Shown here: positions 25,673-40,340 of the stretch, piece by piece
How the letters are laid out: each line of letters begins with the position of its first letter
How positions within the stretch are numbered: the first letter of the stretch is position 1
Assembly (NCBI GenBank): GCA_013433145.1
Contig: CM024180.1
Location: 3,313,001-3,377,000, forward strand
Length of the DNA stretch: 64,000 nucleotides
Reading direction: 5' to 3'
From: Ascaris suum
Taxonomy: Eukaryota > Nematoda > Chromadorea > Rhabditida > Ascarididae
Program-made: the position numbers and the translations under genes
The notes under the pieces: model-generated
Told to the model about the DNA's origin: nothing
Databases searched by the model: none
Seen by the model: only the letters and a program-made list of their open reading frames with translations

Positions 25673-28358
25673 TCGATGATCACGATTAAATCATTCGCCC
25701 AATTTTATACCGTTATTTTCTGCTTCTTTGCAATCAAAAACACCCAACAGTAAAGTTTAGCGGTGATATAAACACCTCAAAAATCACTGATTTCATCTCG
25801 GTGACCGGAATATTTCAAATTCACAAGAAGCAAAAAATCAACTAAACAAAGGAAATAATTAATATGCGATTATAAATGCGGCGGAAAACTTTATAAAACA
25901 CAAACGCAAAACGAATATCACCTCTTTGCATAATTGCCGAAAAATATGACACAATGATGAACACAGAATGAAACTGCAAATGCATCCAATCTAAACATAC
26001 AACTGCTCTTGGATAATTCCTCAATTTTATTTGAATACCAAACAATCAATATATTAATTAAAAAATACTTTCGAAACAATATATTCGTTATGCAAAAACA
26101 TCAAATTTTAGAGCGTTTTTCATATCACATGTCGTTATATCACATAATTACGGTAGCGTTTGCGCACTAATTAAAATATTCCGAATAGCCACATGGAATT
26201 TTTTTTTTTTAATTACAGCATTTAGCTAGAAACCTCCATGAATACAGTCAAAGGTGTCCCGCTCATGAAATCTGATACGGAAGGATCAAGCGTTAGGCTA
26301 CACCGGTTTGTCAGTGATCGGCATTTGAAGAAGAAAAATCTATGAATTCGATGACCTTGGAACCGAGTTCCTAATGCAATCCTGGCGTACACCTTCGAAG
26401 TAATAAACCACATTTCAATAAAGCATTCAGGTTTCAGGATTGCAGAAGCAAGGTTTTGATGTATTATAAGTGGGTGGCATAAAACAGTCTAGCAGCTTGC
26501 AAGACGCTGAAGAATCCTTAATAAATATGACAAAGTTAAGTTACTTTAAAAAAAACATACTCTCCTCAATAGTTTTCGTTTCGATTATTGAAATCTAAAT
26601 CAAAACGAACAATGTGCGTAAGTAACGAAAAGAACCTTGGCATATCATATACGATTTCACCGTATCATCAATTAAATGCTTAGTTGAACAATTTTCAATG
26701 AAAATTAGGAAACACTTCAAGAAAAAACTGAAGGATGTTCTTATTCGTCACAGCAATCGATGTCAAGAAAAATTCGCCTCGGACAGATGCGCCTCTAGCA
26801 AATAGCCAACAATTTAAGGCTCAAGCTTGCGCTTATTTATCAACGACTGCGTTCACTTTTGGGCTTTAGTACTGCGATCAACAAGTTAACATTAATAATG
26901 TCATACTTGAGTAGCCTACCTCAAAGAGACGCATTTTTCGGACATACAACTGCCGTTTGAGGCGCGCTTGTTGGACAACAAGAATTACGCACTGAAACAG
27001 TTCATTAACAATTAATGTCACTTATATATTCTATGCTCGTTAGGTCGCCTATTTGAACGATACACATAACTCAATTGAAAAGAACGAATTTAGTAGTGTG
27101 TTGCGGGGAAAATTTCGGGACCTCGTTGGAGAACAATTTCTTAGGATGGTGTCTCCAACGGGAAAATGAGAGAATAGATACCCGATGGGAATCTCATAAG
27201 AGATCAGGGATACTGCACTATAACAGAACAATCTTCGCTCAGGGAGGTCCCGACAAGGAATGATTTATTGGAGCACGGACCCCATCGAAAGGCCAGCAAG
27301 AAAAACCTGCGGAACCGCTGCACGATGGGGACCACGCAACATACTAGTAGTTGACGTTGTACTGCAACATGCTGCAGATTACAACAATGATCATCCATCA
27401 TGCAAATGGGAACACACTGTTCACGCAGATCATATGAGAAAACCTTTGGCAAATGAATATGGAATAATTCTGTGAGTGCAAAAATTGCGCAACGCACTAC
27501 ATACTAATCATTTGAAGCTCTCTTTGTTGAACGAACCCAATAACAAATGTGGAATATTGTTATCAATATGGAAGCACGGTGAACAATAAAATTATTGAAA
27601 ACAAAAGGAGAGAAGACGGACAGAAGAAATATAGAGAATAGTTGTCATCGGATTTCAAATTTCCATCCAAGAAATCCCGCTAGATCATTTCCCATCATAT
27701 ATACAAACAAGACAAGGCTCTGACCTTGTACAACTTGAAATTCCATAGTTACTTTCCATGTTTTCAGAATTGATAAAAAATATTGAAGCCTATTATTTAC
27801 AAGAATGAAATAAATAAATGGTGACATGAAAACAGTAAACACTTTCCATCACAACAAGTAGCATCTTCCCGGCAGCGAACAAACGCCGACACGCACAGAC
27901 ACTCACGATGAAACAGGAACGCTGGAGAATCATTAACAAAGTCGCCACACTTGAACAAGCAATGTGTAACTTCGACAAACTGAACTCTCATCGACCTTTC
28001 AACCCCTCCAATTTTACTTCGACCTTATGTATGCGTCTAACGTTTCATATATACTGGCATTCAATTCATCTTCAATAAAAAATGGGAGGCTCATATTTCT
28101 AAATGGGTTCCATCACCCAAATTTGCCTAAAAATCGTTAATTTGAAGAATCTCAAATGGCAACAATCTCCAAATTTTATTGAACCAGTTGACACTTTGAT
28201 AATGAATGAAATAAGCGCGGCTTTCGACCCCCTCTGGCTAATGAGAATAACATTGGCTCAGTAAATAAAACGACCCGAGTTCAAATCCTAAAAGAATAGT
28301 TGCCCGATTGCTCGCCCATCGACGTACTGAACAAGGCGCTAACCAGTCATTTACGCAT
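25673..28358. other. intergenic region
   Basis: Between the start of a minus-strand gene on the left and the end of PIGW on the right. Short open frames (for example 26222-26413 minus, 27075-27475 plus) have no splice context or recognisable product. This region would hold the promoter of the left gene and the 3' end of PIGW. Confidence 0.5.
28175..28180 (-). promoter_or_regulatory. possible polyadenylation signal for PIGW
   Basis: AATAAA on the minus strand, about 180 bases beyond the PIGW stop codon. It is the first canonical signal I see downstream of that stop. Confidence 0.4.
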
Positions 28359-31300
28359 TCAACATGAAGAATCCCTTCTGGCAAAAGCGAAAATAAAACG
28401 GCAAACAACGATCGTATAAAGACTAATGAGTGCGGTCTGTGCATAATCACCACTACAATACTCTCTAAGCGATGAAATGTTGATCGCACCGGTAAGAACA
28501 TTCGATAGGAGAAAGAAGCTCAGTGCGTGACGGTTTACTGCTCTCAGTAAACATGGCTTCACCAACTCGAAAGGACTCTCATCTGTAAATATGCAAATTC
28601 ATCACTGACTCTTCTAAACGTCTATAAAAATATAAAAGCATTGATGTGGACAGATCTCGGTCAATAGCCAAGTTCGGAAACACTGACTCGGAAGATTTGT
28701 CGGTCATTGTCATGGGTGACAAAAAAGAGAAGGGAGGTGAGGCAATGCAGAGGGAGAGGTGAAAGAATACGGAAGACACCGTAATGGTGTCGAACTATAA
28801 CTGGTTTTTGCATTACCCCCCTCCCCATCATCGGCCTTTATGATGAGGATAAATACAATACAACTAGCAGCAGGAAACCTCACAGAGTGTGTTGTTGGTT
28901 GTCATCGGCTCTGATGGCACTAACTTTGAAAAATGCCACAAAAACATTTGAGCAGATATTTTCGAGAAAGCCCACCGGAAATATCACTATCGTTTCCACT
29001 GCGTTAAATAAACGAAGTTCTGTTTGCGCTCATTTACCAGGCAGTCTTCGCGGCAACTCTCTACTAACATTGCACTCTTTAAACATGCAAATAAATTTAG
29101 GCTAGTTGAAAATTAAAGTGAGCAAAGCAACGACTGACCATATTTCCTATTTGGCATCCTTCCCACCACCAATCCCCTTCTTCGCCGACCCATTTGTTAG
29201 AGAATTACTCCAAACAACTAGCTTTCTATGCGAGTTTCATGGAGTGGATTATTGCAAAACTGCGAATGATGCCGCATGGATCAGAGGAAGCTGTATTGAA
29301 ATCACGCCATCCAGAAAGAGAAGTAACGGATAACAGACTCGCGCCTTCGGCTATTATTGGCTGTTTACAAGCATTTCTGCTCCAAAATGATCCTTACACA
29401 GAAATAATCTTTTCAAGATACACAAATAATATAAGGTTACCTGGCGAGAATTGTGGCATTTGCGCCGCCCAACCAAACAGAGAGGCGATTTGAACGAAGA
29501 GGAAACAAGCAGTGAGAAACGTGTGGAAAACAAGCTGCAACAATTCAAATATATAAGTCAATCGATGTTCACTTCTAGTCGCTATTCAAATTTTTAATTT
29601 TTTGAACAGTACCACCATCATTATGGAAAATTATGACTAATATCTCAAAAAACAGAAACCCTCCCCTGTGCAAAGAAATGATCAAAGTTGACTTCAACCT
29701 TCTCAACGAACTAATAAATATACTATCAGCCGAAAATAACCCCACAGCGCTATTACAACAAACCAACCATTTCGAATATATGAGGAACGTTGAAAATTCT
29801 TCTCGATGGTGGTCCGAAAAAAGATTCCATCAATTTCTGCACACCGAATAATATAAAAGTCCACAAGAATAATTGCAAGCCACGATAAATCCATGACTTC
29901 AAACGTATCCTGCAAAAGCGTATTAAAACATTACCACCTCGACCAGCGACCCAATACGAAAAACTCTGATTATGGACTCAACCGGAGAAAAGTACCTAAC
30001 CACATACATTCAGACAATGATTCTTCACCAGAAATTATATCATTGCTCCGGCCTATCTGCCTTTATTTATCCACCTCTTCGGGAAGTAAGAATATCGATT
30101 ATGTCAAACCACATAACTACACATACCAGTATAACCAAACAGCAAAGTGAAACTCAGCGAACAACATATAACATACCATTAGAACTTCTTTTGAAAGCAA
30201 AAAAGCACAACAAAAAAAAAACAGACAAACAACGAATGCTGAGAAAATTAACGACGAGATTTGAGATTTCTTTCGAGAGGAGAAAAATTCGAAGATTTCA
30301 TAGAATAAAAGTCGCTATGTGCAGTTGTGTAACAAGTATATGGCTGTCAACGTGCCCGGTTTTAGAAACGAAAGTTGCGAGCACCGATGAGAAATAGTAA
30401 AAAGACAAATAGCCAAGAAGTGAGTAAATTCCTTCACGATTCGCCGAAAGGAAATCATCTCGTTTCACGTTCGATGAAAGCAACCATTCCTGTAACAGAA
30501 TCATCTTCCATCACTACACCTTTCTTAATAACATTTCTCGTTTTTTTTTTGCTTCACCTACATCACCTCAACAGCGTAATTGCATGAAACCTACCGCAAA
30601 CGAAAGGAAAGGACGCAAATTATCCAAGAATGAAAAGAAAGGAACCAGCAGATCCGGCACAACGAAGAACACGCTTAGAACTCTCTTTCTCCCTCACTCA
30701 CGAATTGATTTTCTAGTGAAGCCAATATATTATTTCACGAGATGTTGGTGGGGGATGGGGAGTGACAAAGTTCTCGTAGTCACAAGAATTGAGAGAAAAC
30801 ACTTCTTGAGAGTCCCCGATCGCAGCATATTTTTGATCAATTCATTCCTGCGACTCATATTCTTTCATTGGTTGATTTTTTGATTACGAGCAGAGTGACA
30901 TTAATAATTAGTGTTGGGTTTTGTTCTCGACGTTGGGAAACGAGAAAAGGGCCACCTCCAACCCTCTAACGAAATTTTTTCTGTAGTTAACTCTATTAAC
31001 AAGTGCTTTCACAACAACGATGCCAAAAAAGTACTTCAGAAATGAAATTCTTATTCTACTCATCCTCAGCATATCCTTCAGCTCACATACTTTCATTTTT
31101 GATGATTACTTGGAGCCACAGATTACTTGGAGGGGGGAGGGGGAGGGATTGATGAAATTCGGCCGATGAAGTGGTACCTATAATAATGAAGTATAGTCCC
31201 AATAATTTAGCTCACAAAATCATCGTGCTTCCTTCGATTACATAAAAATTCTCAGTTATGATGAATTAAACGCAACAAAAAAATTGAGAAGAAAGTGTTT

Positions 31301-34300
31301 TAAAAGCGAACCTGAAGTTTATTTTCTTGTAATAAAAACTGATAAACAACGGCAAATGCTATACCAAAAAACAGATGCAAACGACGTCCGAGCAACTTTG
31401 TCACAATCTAGATTTGAAAAATTTCTATAAAACGTCGTAAAAATATGCGCAATTATTCAAATAGAGAGTGGAAATACAAATGCAATTAAAATGAGGAATA
31501 AAGGAAAATGAAGTTCAAGAAATAAAACATCGCCTTATCGAACCTTAATTATGAAAGTTTTAACGAGTAATTGCGTAATAATTTTTGAAGAAAGGGAGAT
31601 GGAGAGAGGGCAGGGGGTTGGGGGGATAGAGGTGCTACTCCACCTCTTGTTTCTGAAGCTTATTCCGTACTTTAATGTTCCGCTGACTCTATCACAGACA
31701 AACATCATTCCACTGACACTTCACTTTCACCTAAGGATTTAGTTCGAGGATATCTCTAAGCTCCAAGATAAAATCGTGTCCCTTAAGATAAAACACTACT
31801 GAAGCATCGTGGTAACACTACGCCCCAGAAATCAGTTAATTACGTCCTCTGCAACGACTTCATTTTGTTCTTCAACAGTATATGACCGCCGCAGTGAGTC
31901 AAGACGAAACCGGACGTGTCAATTGCTCGTTTGAAATTCCCAAAGCTAATGTCTGACTGCAGTGAAAAAATTTGATCTGCAGATGGGGACGGACCCGTGA
32001 CACCTCATTTGCCGAGCGAATGCTATGCCACTTACACAACTAGCATGGACTAAGTCCCGACCAGCAACTTTGTGTCACTACTACTCTATCCTCCACGGCA
32101 ACAACCACCGATATGGTCGACGAGTGGTGTATATCATACCACGTAGATGCGTTGCATGGCTTAGTATGCTATTGCATCAAAACAAACATCATTATATTAT
32201 TATCTCATAAATAGGTGGAGCGATGAGACCGCCTATGAGTTCTCGATTGAAGCAATGAGCACATGATGAGGAAACTAGAGCGAGTGAAGTATTTGAAGTA
32301 AAGGGCTAAGTACTGCGTGTAAGAAGGTAACTGACCCTGATGCAGGCAAGTGTAATAAAGAAGTTCCAATGCATGCCATACTCGCTAACGTGCTCGGGAT
32401 AATCGAGTAGCTTCAATACAAGCATTCTGCTAAAACCCAAATAGAGCAATATCATTGTCGTTGAATACAGAAACGAAAAGCGCCTGAAATCAACGCACTG
32501 CTTAAATATAATGCATTACAACGAAGAGCGTATCTATAATTGCCTTGGCGCTATCATCCGAACAATGGGAAAAATATGGACTCAAAAACAAGCTGATGAA
32601 GTTTCGCTTCGAAAAAAACAGCGGACCTCCTCTAATAAAAATGGATTTTTCGTGTCTCAGAAACAAAATTAAAGAGGAAGCTCTAGCACAATCCAGATCT
32701 CAGAATTGCTTCCCAATCACAAGAAACAAAGGAAATTATAAAAATGCTCAAATTGAAAAAAAAATCACTTACACACTTTCCGTATTTTCCTGTAACGATA
32801 ACAAGTGTGAAACTCAACTGCATAATACAACTAATCTGTTATGGTCGCAGGATTTAATTCTGACCTCAACGAACTTATAGGCCTTTATCCAACCCTACCC
32901 AACCTGAAATTATTCATAGAATCACTTCATCTAACATAAACTGAGATAAAAACGGCTGTACCCGGATATACCGTAACTCCCTTATTTACAAGCCCACTGC
33001 CTAAGCCTGCTCCTGAATTTACAACCACTTCAAAAAGTCATGGGCACTATATATCCCAAGGCTTATAAAGCGCAAAATGCGATATGACGAGTACAGCTGA
33101 GTGTTCATTATTCAAAGTAAAGCCTTCTTTAAATATGAATTCAGTTCAATAGTGTCTTGATCCAGGCTCCTGTGACCACAGATTGGAAGGCAGTCGCCAG
33201 CGGATTGGCTCGAACCAGTCTCTGATTAGCCCTCAATAAGAACGAACCTTGGAATGGTGGCGCGTGTTGTGACCCGATTGGGATAGTGTCTGAACGCATT
33301 GGTGAGCGCCGCACAGAATGTAAACGATGCAGTGCCAACATCCATTACGCTTCGACCATATGTCTCCGTCTTTGCAAATCGCCGTGGAAACACGTTGAAA
33401 TCAACAGCGAGAATGGCAACTCCCGTTGCGATCAGAACCATCGACCTAAGAAGGAATAAAAATCACTCACATCTAACTCGCAGGAAGAATTTAAAAATTT
33501 GGACGAGTGGCTAAAACGCTGAATTACTCCGCATAAAACTTTAGATTCGTCCTGCTCCTTCAAGTTTCCAGGTAAACGGTCTACGATTTAGCTTAGTTAA
33601 TTATTCTTAACAACGGATAAATCCTCCAGCTGAATTTGGCTTCATCAAAGTTGACGCTCACCTAAAACATGCGTCGGCAGCAGACGAAAAGGAGAGGTGG
33701 GAGGAAGAAGGGGACAGAGGGAAAGGGAGGGCGGAGGTTATATATCACTCCCTCTTGCATGCATCAGTTACATTAAATCATAGCACTCATTTTAAAGTTT
33801 GCATGAAAAGATCAATTCAGAAAAATATCCGCGCATAGCCGGAAAGCGCACTACCCACAATATGAGCGTATGACTTAGGAATCTCACCCCCCCCCCCCCC
33901 TCCGCCTTAACTATATCTTTCCACTCTACTTCGTACAGATACTTGCGCCATTCTAAAGATCATCCATACATGCCATTAACTAGAATTGCCTCATTTTGTA
34001 GCGGAAGTTTTCGCTCTATTCGCTCTTTGAAAGCTAACAAACATCGATTTGCACAACTCATTGATTTGACGGTGATCGAACATTTTACATAGCGTTTAAT
34101 TTCTGATTCAACGGAAATCACACACATAATTGATATACGCCTTGCACTGATAGTTCAGCATAGTAATAGTTTACTATTTACTCCCTAAAAGTAATAAAGT
34201 TGCTAAAGTAAGCTGAATTAACCAAGAGTCAGTCAAATCAATGGAAAATAATTTCCTGATCAAGAGCTTTTTAAACTGAAATATTGATCAAAAATCACAT

Positions 34301-36316
34301 GCATTGGACTCAAATCTTTTTGAGGAGACGAAGGGAGGAGGGGAAGACGATGGCGAGGAGAGCGTGTCTATGGATGCCTTTAAGATTCCATCATTTTTCT
34401 AGCTGTTTGTCGCATATAAAATTCCGCAACGCACCGATTTTCATAACCGTCAATCATGGGAAACTGCGTACTAATTTCCGCTTGGTTATCTTCCTCATAT
34501 CATAAATTCTGTGCACAATAAGAGAAAGTTGCAATTATGGATCGGTTGAAGCAGCATTTAACGATAACCTGATATAGGTGATAAACATTGTTGGAGTGTG
34601 TTGATCGTCGATTACCTGATTGACGACATATCTTAGCGGTGGTTTCTCACACGTGAAATAGCAATATTCATAAAGATAGAAAATAATCAGCGATATGAGA
34701 GCAATTCCTTCGGCTAACAATATCATCGCAATATGCTCAGCGAGTAGCGTTAACGATAAAATCACCGGTACAACCAGAAATGAAAAATCCAAAATAAACT
34801 TCAACCTGAAATTAGCAAAAATCATCGAAAATAAGTGTTTATGGTGGTACCATACTACTCTCAATTGAAGCACCAGAGGTTATGACGCTTTCGGACTTAG
34901 AAGACCTCGTTCGTTCGTTTCGTGCACTTAGATCGCTATACCATTGGGAACGTATAGTCAAGAGTTGTTAAATGTCAAATATATCAGCATCGAATAACCG
35001 CCAATATAGTGATTAAAAGTTTATGGAAAGTGCAGCAAATCACATTTGAATGCACAAAGGGGAAGTGAGTGCATTAATGTAGTTGGAAGTCAATTTCAAA
35101 TCTGCATGTGAAGGATGCTATGAAGGAATATGCTAAATATCTGCACGAAAAAACGAGATAAATCAACGAGTGGTAACTTCGGGAATTCCGAAATTCTCAA
35201 AATCGGGGCTCTTTAAAGAGGGTTCTAATAAAAGGAAAAGAGACAAAATACTAAGGCATGAAATAAAATAATCTTTTATTTTCTTAGTGGACAACGTTTT
35301 TTACAAAAGAGTTTCAAAATTCACGAGAACATGAAAAGACCGTCTTCCTCTCTACTCATACCGAGAAGACAGCCTTGATTCTCCTGTCTTCTTGGCAGCG
35401 CAGCAATAATCTGGTGATAGCATCGGCTAACTCAAATATTTATTACTTTTACCAAAGTGAAAGGCTCTTCCCGAGTAATTAATACTTCAAAAACACAATA
35501 AAGAGAATTAAACACTAACCAATATCTATTGCTTGTGGTAAATCGGCGTCCCATAAACAACCACGGTAGGGCCGCGTTCCTAAGAATAACCGAGAAAGGA
35601 GCGACTGCCTGGAAATATTCAACAGATTACCATATAACCTCAAATAAAGACTCTCGGCTATAAGGATAGAAACTTGGTATAGCGCCACAACAAATGCAAT
35701 ATCTGTGTCCTCAATAAACCCGAAATAAATAAACCACTACCCATTCGGTTTCGGTTAACGATATCCCTATTAAGCAACTTATTTAAAAAATCAGCATTAC
35801 GCATAATGCATTGAATGTGAAAACAATCGAACACAGCGTTGAACCCGGATTATGCAAAAATTGCAGCGATCGTTTTAAGCGTTCAGTTAAGTCAAAATTC
35901 TTTTTGATTTAGTTAAAACATTGAAGGGAATATCCTCGGAGATTCCATCCCATCTCCCTGGAAATGAAGTAAAGACTCGACATCAATAAATAAGTATAAC
36001 GAAGCGGAAATGCGTCAGAAGAGCCTCTTTCAACTTATACATATATATTTATTACCTTTAAAAAAGAATTCATTTCCCTTATATATTTATTACCTTTCAT
36101 TTAAAAAAAAACGAATTTTAAAGAAATATTTTCGAACGTTTAACGGAACACTTTAATAATTGAAGAAGTTTTAACAAATCACCTCGACACCATAAAAGCT
36201 CTATTAGTCACCTCAAAAAGCAGCACTTCTGCTTGTGTCGTGCCGTTATGCCCGAAGACAAGCTCATCGTGTCGTTCATATTGCGCCCTCTCTGCTGCCC
36301 CCAATCGCGCATCCAT
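28359..36316 (-). CDS. PIGW: GPI-anchor inositol acyltransferase PIGW/GWT1
   Basis: PIGW acylates the inositol of GlcN-PI in the ER membrane, an early step in GPI-anchor synthesis. Exons in transcript order: 36212-36316 (ATG start), 35520-35608, 34569-34805, 33244/33248-33445, 32336-32429, about 30334-30489, 29441-29534, 28359-28582 (TGA). The first four join in phase. Family landmarks: FGHNGTT near residue 25; [42 protein letters not shown]; and [20 protein letters not shown] in the last exon. Hydrophobic membrane segments fill most exons. Missing pieces: the link between 33.2 and 32.4 kb (a candidate [16 protein letters not shown] lies near 33050-33096, but its donor is not canonical), a segment between 32.3 and 30.5 kb, and the SRRxAN-type segment expected between 29.4 and 28.6 kb. 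These are probably short exons I failed to see, since the landmarks found show no stop or frameshift. The identity is firm; the full structure is not. Confidence 0.87.
36043..36120. repeat. imperfect tandem duplication, 38-base period
   Basis: ATATATTTATTACCTTT occurs at 36043 and again at 36081, each followed by an A-rich run and GAATT. It lies in PIGW intron 1. Confidence 0.7.
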
Positions 36317-39300
36317 ACCGCATTCGATATCAATGCCTAAATATGCATACCCAGCAACAAATTACGAAAAACATTGCACATAACGGCGCCGAATTCAAAT
36401 TTGAATAAAATGTGTTGAATTTAAAGGTAATAATATGTAATATCCGGGTGAGCGTCGGCCGACCTTCAGTGGCTGAAAATCAAGAAAGAGTCTAACAGTT
36501 TAAACTTTCTACGTGGAAGCTTTCTAACGAATAAAGCGGAAACGAGAAAACAAAAAGGAAACGAAGTAAAAATATGGTAAAGTTTACTCGAATGTAACAT
36601 AAAATACAGGAATAACTTTAGAAAATATAGAATATAGTGGAATATAAAACCGAGAAAAATGAAAGCATAAGTTAAGTTGTAATGGCGTCTGATTCGTCAA
36701 GCTCGTAGAGGAGTGCTATCGAATGGCACAGCACATCAGACACCAACAATATGACAGATGAAGTTATAATATGTGGCATTTTCAACATGATGATCTGTGC
36801 ATCAGCTGGAAATAGTGGCACTAAGCCGGTCGGATATCACTTTATATGAAGGGATTGAGACAAATAAAAGTTAGAAATTCTAAGAGACAGTTTAACAGCA
36901 CAAGGCTAAATCGGACTCAGTGCGCCTAAATGCTAATGTCTTAAACGAGTTCGATAAACGAATCGACAGAAACATCGAACGATTTCCCCAGCTTCAGGTA
37001 ACCGGAGCCGCTGAGAGCCCCAAACCTTCGCGGGAAGTCAACCGTCATAAAATTTTCCGGAAGCTAGCAAATCTGTCAGATTTCAAGACATCTTCTTAAA
37101 GAATACTCAAAAACAGCATGAGGATTTCCTTGAACGCATTTCCGTACTGCCCTATAGTAAGGAGGCAAACGCACGCACGGAGCAGCTCGCTATTCTGGAC
37201 ATAGATAGTAGTAAGCATTCCACAACAACCCGTTGACAACGGGTAATTTGAGTGCAGACTCTCTTCAAGAGGCAATATGCTATCATAATATATATGATAT
37301 CGATGAGTGACGATGTGCAGCTGAGATGCTCTTGACCTTCCACACAATAATGTAAGGTCACACTACGACTACAGAAGTCAACGTTAACCTCAATCGCAGA
37401 ATCTGAATTTGCTCGATCTCTGCTAGCAAAGCACAACATCTAGAAGGGGAACTTACAAGCTACGGGATGGAATTGGGCCACGAAGCGGTGTTGGAATTGC
37501 AAGATAGCGCCAGACCCGCAGCTTGGCTGTTTTACATATTAATCGGAGCCCGACCCAAGGCCCCACTACCTTGACTTTCTGATCCATATCCGGTCCGGAT
37601 TTCGGTCACAATGCGGACAGCACTGTGCTCAGACCCAGTTCACTTCTGCTCTCTTCCCCTCCCCACGTCACTTTTCAAAGAACACCTGATGCTGGCGACG
37701 TTCTTAAGCCGCCTTTTGGGCGTCGGTGGCATCTTGAGGTTGCCCTCACGCCATACTTCAAATACCTTTGTAATATTCGGCAGTGAAAGCATAACTTTTA
37801 AAGATAAAGTGTTTCATACTTGTGAATGAACAAATCCCACAAATGAACAAATAATAATTGAAATCGTTTTATTGAAATTTACAAAGCATCCAACAAATCA
37901 GAGAAATCAACCAAAAACTAGAATGCAAAGATTTTGATGTTTGTATTACGATCAAGCCAACTTTAGTCTGGCTCGCTGTTTAGTGAAAACCAATGTCTGA
38001 TAACTCGAATGGAGATATTACCCGTAGACGTGACCCGAACGAGCGACCGTCCGCAGACGAAGTCCGAACATGCAACTACCAGCAGGTGGTCGGCGATTCC
38101 AATTCGGTCTTTTAGCAATGCTTTTTGCTTGTAACTTCGACATAGATTCACACAAAATTAAGTGGCAGTAAGAGAGCCCATTATTGCGCAATTGGTGCAT
38201 CCAAAAAATATGAATTTACCGATGTCAAAATATTGTGTAATCGAAGAACATTATTTTGCATAATGTTCGGCATTCGACACGTTGTCCATTCGACAGCCAC
38301 AAACGGAACAAACAAAAAACCCTCAAAAGAGGGAAGGAATTTCTTATGAAAGTAATATGCGCAATCCACAAATCCTCCGCACCGCACAAATCGCCTTTCT
38401 CTAACGAGAGGGAGCGACAGTGGTCAAAAGTTGACCCATGCATCTTTCAACCAACCTCAGTGCATCATAAGAGCCAGCGACCCTTGCAAACGTCTTGTCA
38501 AAGCATTACGTCTCTATGAGCATTAATTCATTAAAACCTCTTAAATTAAAAGCCGAAGAGTGTTTAAGATGATATCATTATATAAATTCCAGTAAGCAGA
38601 ATGACACTACTAAATAAGGATCATTTCAAAGGGACCCCTATTAAATTAAACAAGTATACAAAACATGCATATGAAAGAAAGCAGCACTATACTATGTATT
38701 TATTAAAATTACATTGAGCAATGAATAGAAAATAAATCGCATCCGAAAAATGTACATCATTCAAAACATACGCAATAAGATCTCAGAGTGCAGTTGATGA
38801 AGTAACTAAAAAAGAAGACATCAATGCAAACAACAGCAAAACGATTTTCCATCCTCAGTTCTCATCACGAGAACGCTTCGACTTTTACTAATTACTTGAT
38901 AGTAATTTTAGTATGTAGTTTTATAAATTCCTTGAAAATGTCCACCACAAACATAAACAAATAAAAGTTATTCACTACGACGGATCAAAAACTGCATTCA
39001 CAAGTCGACACGATCAGCGAGCGCTAAACTAGCCGACTAATCCGTACTCTACGATAGGATATGATTGGAAAATAACTGTGAGAAGCATATGCACACATTT
39101 GTTTCAACTACTCCAATTCTGGGCATCAAATAACAAGAATTCTCGAAGGAAATCGGGCGAAATTGAAAGATCCTTTTATAAAGCGCTAAAATTTGGATGC
39201 TCTGGAGGACAGAAAAGAACGATTTAAAAAAAGAGACAACAAAAACAATTCCAAAAAAAAACAATCAAACGAAATAATAAACAAAGAAATGAGAAAAGTG

Positions 39301-39617
39301 AACTGCAAATGCATTTGAGAAAATTTCTTTGTGTGACGATATCGATGAACGAGACAAAGTGAACCTGGTAAAAGATTGAAGAACTGTCCACCTCTTCCTC
39401 CTCTCACTCTTTTCTCCCCTCTCCTGCGCTTCGCAAGAAACAGTAAAGCAGTTTCATGATCAAGTCGACAGACGGCGTTTGTAAAGTCAATCACGTTTTT
39501 CCTGGATGAAACATGATACTACGGAAGTGAGTGAAAGTAATTACGCATTTTTGTATGCTAGGTCAAGGCAGTTCAAACGCGGCCAACAGAAACGAGAAAA
39601 ATAAATAAAATCGGTGG
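36317..39617. other. gap between PIGW and the galactosyltransferase
   Basis: No exon could be established. The promoter of PIGW should lie just right of 36316. The last exon of the galactosyltransferase (about 45 residues, expected to carry an LC and a Trp-x-x-x-Pro-Pro-x-x-Cys-like pattern) should lie somewhere between here and 40.69 kb. A frame at 38018-38151 (minus) with PNWNRRPPAGSC is a weak candidate lacking a good acceptor. Confidence 0.4.
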
Positions 39618-39890
39618 ATGAAAATATTCGAACTGGAGCGGAAATTTTATAGTATGGAACGAGCAACTTTGGATGCAGTTTATCTTATCTCGTACAACCT
39701 CCAGCTCATCGAATTCGTTTCAATGGCAGTGAATGGTTTCATTTTCACGGTATACTTGAGGTATTTTGTCGTACACAACACATACTCGGTGGTACTGACC
39801 AATCATAAACATAAGAACCTCGTGTGCGATATTCCTTCACACATAGTCGACCTGCAGTTAGCATCGACGAATAGAGATCCTAAAGAATAA
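39618..39890 (+). CDS. open frame with a membrane segment, possible 7TM receptor fragment
   Basis: A plus-strand ATG-initiated frame of 90 codons encodes a hydrophobic stretch around LQLIEFVSMAVNGFIFTVYL followed by NHKHKNLV. A transmembrane helix followed by an H-x-NL intracellular loop is how nematode serpentine chemoreceptors of the sra/srab/sre type begin. No further receptor exons could be found downstream, and the frame lies inside the 3' region of a minus-strand gene, so it may be chance. Confidence 0.18.
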   Translation: MKIFELERKFYSMERATLDAVYLISYNLQLIEFVSMAVNGFIFTVYLRYFVVHNTYSVVLTNHKHKNLVCDIPSHIVDLQLASTNRDPKE

Positions 39891-40239
39891 TGAACATCAA
39901 CTAACGATATATGAAATGAAGCATTCAGTTTCTATTCTTTTTCGGTCATCAACAAACATCAATAAACATTGGTGCGCTGCACAATCGTCGTCCGTACACC
40001 TGAACCACGCACCTGCATTACCTACGTTCTGCGCATTGCACCTTTCACCCACACAATTTGGGAGATTTGTTGTTTCACACTCCAAACGATGGCATATGAG
40101 ACAGCGCGAAAGATGCTTCCGTTGGATCAGTGGAAACTGTTATGAAGTGAAAAACGGGAGGAATTTGCTCTTGAGTTCAACTGAAGCCCTTACACGAATC
40201 ACCTTCGTTAGCCGAAACAGAGCAAACAACGTGAAAAAG

Positions 40240-40340
<101 letters not shown>

